A stretch of 15,193 nt of DNA, from assembly GCA_905214855.1 (NCBI GenBank), contig CAJMNU010000030.1:1-15193 (forward strand). The letters run 5' to 3'. The notes beneath the pieces were generated by a model that saw nothing but the letters and a program-made list of their open reading frames with translations, was not told the DNA's origin and did not search any database. Positions 6,176-13,673 of the stretch are shown piece by piece (position 1 is the stretch's first letter; the number at the start of each line of letters is the position of its first letter). The position numbers were made by a program, and so were the translations under genes. Source of the stretch: an uncultured bacterium (GTDB lineage Bacteria; Bacillota; Clostridia; Lachnospirales; Lachnospiraceae).

Positions 6176-9100
6176 TCAATTTTTCACAACACAAAAATCA
6201 TCTTGTATGATATTCCAAACTGCATCCACACTGAAGTGATCTCTGATATATTGCTGTGTACTCCTGCTCAATCTGCTGCATTCTTCTGGATTCTCATACA
6301 AAGCAATGGTCTCATTGGCAAATGTCTCTGCCTCGTCTTCTATTTTAAGGATTTTTTCCACTCCCGGAATTCCCTCTGCACCAATTGAGGTTGTCACGAT
6401 CGCAGAGCCATTATAGATTGCCTCCACAACCTTTCCCTTGACACCAGCACCATAACGCAGCGGAACGACCACAACTCTGCTGGTCGCATACAGTCTTGCA
6501 AGTTCTTCCTCACTCACAAATCCTTTCACAATAATACCCTGTTCCGGATTATGGAGTGCACGGATTTCCTCTGTGACCTTAGAACCGACAATATAAAATG
6601 GTGCTTTAGTTTTTTCATATACTTTTGGGAAAATCTCTTTCGCAAACCATAACACGGCATCCGCATTTGGTGGATGTGCAAATCCTCCAACGAACAAAAG
6701 CCCTTCTCTTCTTGCAAAGTCTTCTGGTATGTTCTCTAAAAATGTTTCATACACATATGCTGTGATCGCCTTAACCGGAATCTTAGGATCAATGGCATGG
6801 ATTGCTTCCTCTTCAATGTAAGATGGATAATAAGACATATCTGCCCTGCGCATCATACCAAGTTCAATCGTCTTCCAGTACTCTGCCTCCCGTCTCTTTT
6901 TCTCATCTTTTGTGATCTCATATTCCCTGCTCTCTCTAAGAAAATGCAAGTCATGTCCATAATATATGATCTTAATATCTGTATTTTCTCGGATAAAATC
7001 TACATATTTTGTGGCAATGTGAGGACGGTTCAGATAAGCAATATCAATCTCTTCTTTGTTTTTTATGATCCAGTCCCAGATTCCAGCCTGATACTCTGCA
7101 CCATACAAGATCTCAATTCCCATTTGCTGTAAAGCAGTAGAATAAGGTTCTTCATGAAGGAAATTATCTCCCAGGAATTTTACAACATATCCCTTTTTCA
7201 GGAACATTTTCAAATATTGATATGTCGTCTTAGAACCTGCATCTTTGTCAAATGTTGGAACATAATGATCTACCACAAGGATCACTGGTTTACCCTGACT
7301 TCTCTCTCTTGCTCTGAATGGATTTGGATTTCCTGTATTTTTGCACTGTTTTGCAAATTCATCCGCCCATTTTTCCCGCAATTTCTTGCTGTTTTCTACC
7401 TGATAACGCTTTAGACCTGTCCCATTCACATCTGTTCCATTTGAAACTCCCTCAAAATGGATCACTTTGGAAAGTGGCTGATAAACCACCCGATATCCCG
7501 CTTTTCTCACTTCAAATGCAAGATCAGAGTCCTCACAGTAAGCTGGCGCAAATCGCTCATCAAATCCTCCAATCTGATCCCACAAAGATTTAGAAAGCAG
7601 GATCGCTGCACCAGAAATATAGTCTACATCTTTTACATAGTTATACTCTGGCTTGTCAGGATCATCCAAACGTCCATAATTCCATCCAGACCCATCACTC
7701 CAGAGAATACCTCCGGCTTCCTGTAGACGACCATCCGGATACACCAGTTTAGAACCGACCATGCCGATGCTGTCATCAGACTCGATCAAGCGAACCAGAG
7801 AGCTCAGCCATCCCTCTGTCACCTGTGTATCATTATTCAAGAACATAATATAACGACCTCTTGCCTTTTTTGCTGCCTGATTGCAGTTCTTTAAAAAGCC
7901 TTGGTTGGTTATATTCCTGCTGACGATCACATTTTTTACGAATTTTCCGATTTTTTGTGTTGCATCTGTAGAGACATCATCTGCCAGAATCACCTCATAA
8001 TCCACATCCTTTGTGTATTCTGCAATGGAACGCAGACACTCATATGTGTAAAACACCTGATTATAACAAGGGATGATAATAGACACCATTGGTTTCTCTG
8101 TCTTTGGCAAGATCACTCTTCCATTTGCCAGATATCCCTCTCCAATTGCAAAATCTCCTGCAATGCGGTTACGCCCATCTCGTGTCAGATACAGTTTCAT
8201 GTACCTTCCCGGATGACGAAGTGTATTTTTTATATAATTTAATACTTTTCTGCGTCTTGTTCCCTTAGGGAACTTAGCATCCACCCAATGGAATATCCGT
8301 CTTGCGATCTTAAACAATACTGATTCATGTTTATTTAAATATACTAAAAGTTTTGCCTGTTCCTCGATTTCATGCCGCAGGTCTCTGATCATGATTTCAA
8401 GATTGGTCACATGGTTATTTGTCAAACGCTGCACTTCCTGCATTTTTCGGATTGTCTCGTCTCTCTCCTCGATCGCAAGATCTCTTGCCTCGATCTCTGC
8501 CAGCCTTCCCTCAGCCAGACCAATCGCATCTTTTCTCTGCTGTTCTTTATCTTCCCAAGATTCTGGTGTATAAACTGGCTGCAAATATTGTGTCAGATAA
8601 GAACTTCCTCCATTTGTCCCGCCATGTACATAATTCTGAAAAGATTGCTCCATAGCAAAATAAACCTGACCAAGCTCCTCAAAAATACCAAAAGCAGCCA
8701 TATAGGCTTCTTCACTGTCAAACGGCAGCATATCACGGCATTTTAAATAGAAGTAATACAGATTTCTATAGAATAAGAATTCACTTGGAACAGGGAAGGA
8801 AAAGACCCATTCATAGTCCATACAGCAAAGCTGCTTTTCTCCTGTCACCATAATGTTTTCAAACAGACTGTCTACATTCGAAACCGCATAACAAGGACCT
8901 TGCAGCAACACATACTGTTCTTCTGTTAATCCCTGACCAAAAATCGTTTCAAATTCAGGCGTTCTCACAAACTCTGTCGCAGCAATCGTTTTCTCATTTT
9001 CTGATATACCTTTTCCCTCAAACAATGTTTTGAGAGCTTCTTCAATCTTTTCGACCACATGTGCAGTGTCCTCATCTGCAACCTGCCCGCTGCAAACTTC

Positions 9101-9376
9101 TCCCATCAGGATCTCTTCCATCGTTTTCCCAGTCAAAAACGGAAAACGTGCCATCATCCCATCTTCACTGATTGTAACAGGCACAAGATCCAGCCACGGA
9201 GATATCTCCCAAATACTTTCACGTTTCTTTGGTAAAGACTGGATATGTTCCTTTCCCTGCACCTTTATGGCTTCTTTTTCCACAAAACGCTTCCCATCCT
9301 CACGGATGATGCTGGTCTTGATCTGAAATTCTTTTTTTCTTGTTTTGTTATATTTTACAAATAGTGTTTCTCTCAT
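6176..9376 (-). CDS. Kinase-like / coiled-coil / GT2 / GT4 multidomain glycosyltransferase
   Basis: A 1066-residue cytoplasmic protein with four parts. (1) Residues 1-270 resemble a divergent APH/choline-kinase-like fold: K34 in FVEKEAI, NVDSLFEN at 167-174 (Asp and Asn at catalytic-loop spacing, but N replaces the usual His), and MDYEW at 186-190 as the metal-binding Asp motif. (2) About 275-348 is charged with regular heptads from R291, a probable coiled coil. (3) About 430-650 is a GT2 domain: VSIIIPCYNQ 431-440, ADD 465-467, FLNND 512-516, CEDSD 614-618. (4) About 697-1060 is a GT4-like domain: FVGGFAHPPN 895-904, and YGAGVKGKVVEAI 975-987 with E985. The ATG at 9374-9376 is chosen because AAGGGG precedes it and MRETLFVKYN starts the conserved domain; an earlier in-frame start lies inside the methyltransferase gene. 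It probably adds and perhaps caps glycan residues. Domain calls are by eye. Confidence 0.9.
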   Translation of the reverse strand: MRETLFVKYNKTRKKEFQIKTSIIREDGKRFVEKEAIKVQGKEHIQSLPKKRESIWEISPWLDLVPVTISEDGMMARFPFLTGKTMEEILMGEVCSGQVADEDTAHVVEKIEEALKTLFEGKGISENEKTIAATEFVRTPEFETIFGQGLTEEQYVLLQGPCYAVSNVDSLFENIMVTGEKQLCCMDYEWVFSFPVPSEFLFYRNLYYFYLKCRDMLPFDSEEAYMAAFGIFEELGQVYFAMEQSFQNYVHGGTNGGSSYLTQYLQPVYTPESWEDKEQQRKDAIGLAEGRLAEIEARDLAIEERDETIRKMQEVQRLTNNHVTNLEIMIRDLRHEIEEQAKLLVYLNKHESVLFKIARRIFHWVDAKFPKGTRRRKVLNYIKNTLRHPGRYMKLYLTRDGRNRIAGDFAIGEGYLANGRVILPKTEKPMVSIIIPCYNQVFYTYECLRSIAEYTKDVDYEVILADDVSTDATQKIGKFVKNVIVSRNITNQGFLKNCNQAAKKARGRYIMFLNNDTQVTEGWLSSLVRLIESDDSIGMVGSKLVYPDGRLQEAGGILWSDGSGWNYGRLDDPDKPEYNYVKDVDYISGAAILLSKSLWDQIGGFDERFAPAYCEDSDLAFEVRKAGYRVVYQPLSKVIHFEGVSNGTDVNGTGLKRYQVENSKKLREKWADEFAKQCKNTGNPNPFRARERSQGKPVILVVDHYVPTFDKDAGSKTTYQYLKMFLKKGYVVKFLGDNFLHEEPYSTALQQMGIEILYGAEYQAGIWDWIIKNKEEIDIAYLNRPHIATKYVDFIRENTDIKIIYYGHDLHFLRESREYEITKDEKKRREAEYWKTIELGMMRRADMSYYPSYIEEEAIHAIDPKIPVKAITAYVYETFLENIPEDFARREGLLFVGGFAHPPNADAVLWFAKEIFPKVYEKTKAPFYIVGSKVTEEIRALHNPEQGIIVKGFVSEEELARLYATSRVVVVPLRYGAGVKGKVVEAIYNGSAIVTTSIGAEGIPGVEKILKIEDEAETFANETIALYENPEECSRLSRSTQQYIRDHFSVDAVWNIIQDDFCVVKN

Positions 9377-9386
9377 TGCAAACCCC

Positions 9387-10205
9387 TTAGTTCTTCTTTC
9401 TCCAAACCGCCAGATAAGAACTGGTAAAGTTTGTAAACTGCCCTTCCTCACAGCATATATTCAGCGCTGCCTCCTCCGAGATCACCTGATAACGGGGTGC
9501 ATCATATGCTGCTCCAAGATTGCTGAACTCTCCTGGTGCTGGCAGGTGTTCATCGGAATAAATGCTGACAGGAATCCTATAGTCAGGGATCGGATAATAC
9601 CAAGAACATGTTCCATCATCCTCTGTTCCCAAAAGCATTGCTTCCAGCTCTTTTTTTGTAAAACCACGCTCTAAGCGTGCTGCACCGCTAAAATAACGGA
9701 CTGCCATCCGGTTTGCCGTTGCCACGAACAGGCTTCCTCCCGTTCTGACATATTCTTTGGCTTTTCGAATCAGATCTTCATAAGGAGTTTGGGAAGGAAA
9801 CCACTCAAATGCTCGATCCATTACACCGATCAAAACCACATAATCAAATGCTCCCATTCCATCTTCATCCGATACCTCCCGAACATAAGACAGAGTGCCT
9901 TCTATCTGTTTTTTGCCCTCTAACACATCAGAAAAGCGCATTTTTGCCACACGTTCTTCATCTGGATCTGTCTCAAACACAGTCACATCCAAACCCTTTT
10001 TCAAAAACAATCCTGTGACAGCTCCCGCACCGGATCCAATCTGCAATAGTTTCTTTCCCTTTTCAAAAGGATACCACTCTAAAAGATTCTCTCTTAGATC
10101 AGAAAACGCATACAGCACTGCCGGATCTGACTCACTTTGCACTGCACGCTCTGTATCTGCATCGTAGTGCTTGAGAACTTTTATGATCTTTTCCACATTT
10201 TTCAT
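9387..10205 (-). CDS. Class I SAM-dependent methyltransferase, linked to glycan assembly
   Basis: 272 residues with a Rossmann methyltransferase core: motif I QIGSGAGA at 55-62, acidic E78 after strand 2, DYVVLIGVMDRA at 121-132 as motif IV, and GGSLFVATANR at 156-166. The C-terminal half (YYPIPDYRIPVSIYSDEHLPAPGE and so on) matches, from memory, methyltransferases fused or adjacent to the kinase-like module seen at the start of the next gene. It lies 75 bp after the wzt-like gene and 10 bp before the multidomain glycosyltransferase, so one transcript is likely. It has AAGG-type ribosome site upstream of ATG 10203-10205. The usual acidic residue opening motif I is Q55 here. The probable role is methylation of a glycan end or sugar, as in WbdD-type caps; the substrate is not readable from sequence. 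Confidence 0.88.
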   Translation of the reverse strand: MKNVEKIIKVLKHYDADTERAVQSESDPAVLYAFSDLRENLLEWYPFEKGKKLLQIGSGAGAVTGLFLKKGLDVTVFETDPDEERVAKMRFSDVLEGKKQIEGTLSYVREVSDEDGMGAFDYVVLIGVMDRAFEWFPSQTPYEDLIRKAKEYVRTGGSLFVATANRMAVRYFSGAARLERGFTKKELEAMLLGTEDDGTCSWYYPIPDYRIPVSIYSDEHLPAPGEFSNLGAAYDAPRYQVISEEAALNICCEEGQFTNFTSSYLAVWRKKN

Positions 10206-10280
10206 TCCGCCTTCACTGCCTCTTTTGTTCTTACATGTTCAAAGAACTGGGCAATGTTCCCCTTTCTGCCATAGTATAAT

Positions 10281-11609
10281 CTATGCCTGTCTTTCTTTTG
10301 CCGGATAAAATTTTGTTTCCACCTCAGACTCCATATCATACACACCAACTGTATTTTTATTGGAAATGACGGTTAGGTTTGCCACATCATACATTCTGTG
10401 ATATACGACATGTTCCCCTTCTTCAAACCCTGTACAGCTCATAGAAATCAGATATTCTCCTCCCTGAAGTGTCATTTTTTGTTTAAACTCTACCTGATAA
10501 ATGTCTCCCGGACCTACAGCTTGGATCTCACAGCCCTCATACATTGTGTTCGTGCCTGTCAGATCTGCTCCTTTTTTATCCTTAATGGTATACGTAAAAA
10601 TAGGTGACTCCAACGGAGCATGAAAACGGATTCTTTCCCTGATCGTAAACATTTCTCCCTTTAACAGAAGATTGGTAATGTTTCCTCTGGCATCAAGCAG
10701 ACCAAAATCGTAAATCTCTGCTCTCTTATCCCCATACTCTGTGCGATTAGGATTGATGGTCAGTTTGTCTTTCATAAGCTGCTCTTTATGGGGATCGCTG
10801 TAATCCTGTTTAAGATCAGCAGAGGAAACCTTACCGTCTCCACTTGCTTCCTGTGCCAGTTCTTCCTCCAGTTCCTCTGCCTGTCCTGCCAAGATTTTCT
10901 TGTAAAGATCCACCATATGCCCAGCTTCACCCTCTGCTACAAAATTTCCTCGATTTAACAAGACTACTTTCTCACAATATTTAATAACACTTCCCATATC
11001 GTGTGTTACCATCAGGATCGTAGTCCCATTTTTGCGGATCTCTTCCATACGGCGATAACACTTTGCCTGAAAAAATACATCTCCCACAGAAAGTGCCTCA
11101 TCTACGATCAATATTTCTGGTTCTACATTGATCGCAAGCGCAAATGCCAACCGCACAAACATACCACTGGAATATGTTTTTACTGGCTGATACACAAAAT
11201 CCCCAATATCTGCAAAGTCCAGAATATCCTGAAGTTTTTCATCCATCTCTTTTCTGGTAAAGCCCATCATAGTACCGTTCATGTAAATATTTTCGATTCC
11301 GGTATAATCCATGTTAAAACCAGCTCCCAGTTCCAGAAGTGCTGATATTTTCCCATTTACTGTCACAGTTCCTGTCGTTGGTGTCAACACTCCTGTGATG
11401 ATTTTTAAGATCGTAGACTTCCCTGAACCATTTGTCCCGATGATCCCCACGGTCTGTCCCTTTTCCACAGTAAAAGAGATACCATTCAACGCATAAAAGT
11501 CTTTGTGATAACTTTTATGCGTCAGGCTTATGGATTCTTTCAGCCTATCAATCGGTTTATCATATAATCTATATACCTTTGTTACATCCTGTACGGTGAT
11601 CGCCGCCAT
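10281..11609 (-). CDS. wzt: Polysaccharide ABC exporter ATPase with C-terminal glycan-binding domain (Wzt type)
   Basis: Powers export of lipid-linked polysaccharide across the cytoplasmic membrane with a Wzm permease. 442 residues. ABC domain about 1-235: Walker A GTNGSGKST 58-66, LELGAGFNMDYTGIENI 92-108 (typical of Wzt/TagH), signature YSSGM 146-150, Walker B ILIVDE 166-171, H203. A charged linker (about 240-295) precedes a Wzt_C-type beta domain (about 296-418, with TGTNT at 351-355 and PGDIYQVEF). In O9a-type systems that domain recognises the capped end of the glycan. ATG 11607-11609 is preferred; a TTG four codons earlier abuts the AAAGGA site too closely. First gene of its operon, behind a good promoter. 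No wzm is adjacent, which is unusual. Confidence 0.93.
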   Translation of the reverse strand: MAAITVQDVTKVYRLYDKPIDRLKESISLTHKSYHKDFYALNGISFTVEKGQTVGIIGTNGSGKSTILKIITGVLTPTTGTVTVNGKISALLELGAGFNMDYTGIENIYMNGTMMGFTRKEMDEKLQDILDFADIGDFVYQPVKTYSSGMFVRLAFALAINVEPEILIVDEALSVGDVFFQAKCYRRMEEIRKNGTTILMVTHDMGSVIKYCEKVVLLNRGNFVAEGEAGHMVDLYKKILAGQAEELEEELAQEASGDGKVSSADLKQDYSDPHKEQLMKDKLTINPNRTEYGDKRAEIYDFGLLDARGNITNLLLKGEMFTIRERIRFHAPLESPIFTYTIKDKKGADLTGTNTMYEGCEIQAVGPGDIYQVEFKQKMTLQGGEYLISMSCTGFEEGEHVVYHRMYDVANLTVISNKNTVGVYDMESEVETKFYPAKERQA

Positions 11610-11718
11610 GTTCTGTATCAATTCCTTTCTTTGTCTCGGGCATATACTGTTTTTTCAACACCCGATCCTTTTTCTTCCTGCCGTTTTTTGTGTTTTATCT
11701 TATTTGACCTTTGGATTC

Positions 11719-11748
11719 AGTATAGCACATCTATTCTTATCATGACAA
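11719..11748 (-). promoter_or_regulatory. Sigma-A-type promoter for the wzt operon
   Basis: On the minus strand: -35 TTGTCA (11743-11748), an 18-bp spacer (11725-11742) and -10 TATACT (11719-11724), with TGC just before the -10 (extended -10). The predicted start is near 11712, giving a leader of about 102 nt before the wzt ATG. This places wzt, the methyltransferase and the glycosyltransferase in one unit ending at the terminator at 6125-6166. Confidence 0.78.
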
Positions 11749-11780
11749 TATACATTGTACCCAAAATCCTTCCAGTCTTT

Positions 11781-11878
11781 CTGTTACAAGATTTTTTCTT
11801 CTAACAGCAAAGCAGACGCTAATCTCTTGTTTCTGCCATACCTTCGCATGGCTTTCACTCTCCTGATTCCCGTCTGCT
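11781..11878 (-). other. Structured intergenic element of unknown function (two stem-loops)
   Basis: Within the 317-bp gene-free gap 11610-11926. Read as minus-strand RNA, an outer 8-bp stem (11871-11878 with 11811-11818) leads through a 2x2 internal loop to a 4-bp stem (11865-11868 with 11821-11824), and then to an apical 7-bp stem-loop (11835-11852, tetraloop 11842-11845). The apical pair is better on the minus strand, where a G-U replaces an A-C. A second hairpin follows: 9 of 10 pairs, 11781-11807, with an A-rich loop. Neither has a proper U tract, so they are poor terminators. A possible 21-codon frame (11784-11849) with AGGAG 10 nt upstream overlaps the structure. It matches no riboswitch I recognise. 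It could be a 3' UTR fold of the DUF3783 transcript, a small RNA, or a dispersed palindromic repeat. The rest of the gap holds the wzt promoter and leader, and AT-rich spacer. Confidence 0.45.
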
Positions 11879-11926
11879 CTCTGTATCCGTAATTTTTTAA
11901 TGTCAATCTACTATTTTATTGTATCA

Positions 11927-12364
11927 TTATCCATTTTGTTTCTGCATCATCTCATGTTCTTTTTTTAATTCCTGATATAAGACATAAGATGACCATTCTT
12001 TATTTGTCTCTGTAAGAATTGCTTTCAGATTGATCCTAGCCTGATTTTTGCGCAGTGCATTCAAAAGTTCATCCAGACGATTTCCCGAAAATCCATACAT
12101 CACCATCATTTCTTCCTGAATGCTTTCTTTTTCGTTTTCTGCCCCATCTGTATCCTGTGTTTTTACACAATCCATCAGATTTGCAGTTTCTTCCTTTGTA
12201 ATCTCTCCCGACTGTCCATTGATCAAATCTTTGATAGGAAGATGATATTGCTCTGGGGAAACCATCCGGATCTTCACCCCCATTAACAGAAGGACTCTTT
12301 TTAGTCTTTTTGCCTTTTCTTCGTCTTCAATATGGTACAGCAGCACAATTTCATTATGACGCAT
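11927..12364 (-). CDS. DUF3783 domain protein
   Basis: 145 residues, function unknown. It resembles the DUF3783 family of Clostridia: a start like MRHNEIVLLYHIEDEEKAKRL (a short beta strand and a helix with conserved Leu/Lys), a middle low-complexity acidic linker (about 65-85), and a conserved second half with MYGFSGNRLDELLNALRK from about 88 and a KAILTETNKEWSSYVLYQEL segment. It has no signal peptide or membrane segment and is probably a small cytoplasmic protein. GGAGG lies upstream of the ATG at 12362-12364, 22 bp after cca, so it is probably co-transcribed with proS and cca. The steady linkage to tRNA genes hints at an RNA or translation role, but that is a guess. Confidence 0.85.
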   Translation of the reverse strand: MRHNEIVLLYHIEDEEKAKRLKRVLLLMGVKIRMVSPEQYHLPIKDLINGQSGEITKEETANLMDCVKTQDTDGAENEKESIQEEMMVMYGFSGNRLDELLNALRKNQARINLKAILTETNKEWSSYVLYQELKKEHEMMQKQNG

Positions 12365-12386
12365 CCTCTCTTCCTCCCATCTCTTC

Positions 12387-13637
12387 TTATTTTTCGTTTT
12401 CCAGCCGTTCTCTGACTATCTCAAGAAGCTGTTCTTTGTCATTCTTACTTGGTTCTTGAAAAACCATCTCCAACAATTCCTGAAGCATCTCACCCATAGC
12501 TTTTCCGGGCTTCATACCTGCTTTTATAAGATCACCGCCATTGACTTTGAGCATTTGCAGGGAAATACAATCCTGATCTTTCAAAATCTCTTCTGTCAGT
12601 TTTTTTTCTTGTTCCCAGACACATTTTTTATCTTCACAGTCCATAGGTCCATGCAAAAGCAAATATTTCACCTGTAAATAGTCCAAAAACAATTCCGGTC
12701 CTACCTCACTCAGCTTTTTCCGGATGGACGGTTTATCTGTCAAGATCAGTTCATCCAATAATCTCACCAATACAGATGATTTTTTGATCGTATCATTATC
12801 TGCCTTTAGATCTACAAGGATTTTTTTGACTTCACCTGGTTTTAAATGGCTGCACACTGCCGCAATCCTCATATGCTGTCTAGGTGGAAGCTGTGCGATA
12901 CGCAAAAGACACGTTTCAAGCTCTTTTCGTTCTGTCTGTGAAAAAATCTTTGGAAAGTCCTGTGTGATATAAGATGCCATATTAGTATCCCACACATCCA
13001 GCAAATGTTCTGGATGTGCAGAATTTAGCAATTTTAACAATTCTGTCAAAATACGTTCCTTACTCACATGAGACAGATTTGGTGCAATCTCTCTCATTGC
13101 CTGATATGTGTCCAGATCGATCACAAATCCCAGTTGTCCGGCAAATCGAACTGCCCTCAAAATCCTTAGAGCGTCTTCTGTAAATCTCTCAGTTGCATTT
13201 CCCACACAGCGGATCCGTTTTTCTGCCAGGTCTTGCTGACCCTCAAACGCATCTACAATCCCACTTATGTGACTGTATGCCATTGCGTTGATCGTAAAAT
13301 CTCTTCTTTTTAGATCTTCCAGTAAATTGCTGGTAAATGTCACAGATTTTGGATGTCTTCCATCTTCATATTCTCCATCGATACGGTATGTTGTAACCTC
13401 ATAACCTGTCCCATGCATCAAAACAGTCACTGTTCCATGCTGGATTCCTGTATCTACCGTTCTTTTAAAGATATGTTTTACATCCATTGGCATTGCAGAT
13501 GTTGTGATATCCCAGTCACCTGGTACTCTGCCAAGCAAAGTATCCCGAACGCATCCGCCCACTGCATATGCCTCAAATCCGGCTTCATTTAGCCTGCCGA
13601 TGATCTCTTCTACCTCTTTTGGCAGCTGTATCTCCAT
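12387..13637 (-). CDS. cca: tRNA CCA nucleotidyltransferase (bacterial class II)
   Basis: Adds or repairs the 3' CCA of tRNA without a template. 416 residues. The N-terminal catalytic head shows GGCVRD 27-32 and the metal-binding GDWDIT (D41, D43); RRDFTINAMA 111-120 and EDALRILRAVRF (E154, D155, R158, R161) are the nucleotide-selecting motifs, where EDxxR pairs with the incoming base. The helical body and tail with HD-like remnants continue to the end. A GAGGG ribosome site precedes ATG 13635-13637. It lies 36 bp after proS, in the same direction. Whether it is a full CCA-adding enzyme or one of a split A-/CC-adding pair depends on a flexible-loop motif I cannot score reliably; the full length favours a CCA enzyme. 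Confidence 0.95.
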   Translation of the reverse strand: MEIQLPKEVEEIIGRLNEAGFEAYAVGGCVRDTLLGRVPGDWDITTSAMPMDVKHIFKRTVDTGIQHGTVTVLMHGTGYEVTTYRIDGEYEDGRHPKSVTFTSNLLEDLKRRDFTINAMAYSHISGIVDAFEGQQDLAEKRIRCVGNATERFTEDALRILRAVRFAGQLGFVIDLDTYQAMREIAPNLSHVSKERILTELLKLLNSAHPEHLLDVWDTNMASYITQDFPKIFSQTERKELETCLLRIAQLPPRQHMRIAAVCSHLKPGEVKKILVDLKADNDTIKKSSVLVRLLDELILTDKPSIRKKLSEVGPELFLDYLQVKYLLLHGPMDCEDKKCVWEQEKKLTEEILKDQDCISLQMLKVNGGDLIKAGMKPGKAMGEMLQELLEMVFQEPSKNDKEQLLEIVRERLENEK

Positions 13638-13673
13638 CTTTTGCCCTCTTTTCTGTCTCTATATTCATCAATC

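Noticed and set aside
11640..11660. A 24-codon frame starting at an ATG in the wzt leader and overlapping the wzt start
   Set aside because: It has no ribosome site, no sign of conservation and chance-level length. It is not supported as a leader peptide.
11811..11878. Cobalamin, glycine, c-di-GMP or SRP-type RNA at the intergenic stem-loop
   Set aside because: Short stretches look loosely similar (GGGAA, GTGAAA), but the conserved cores of these RNAs are absent and the lengths do not fit.
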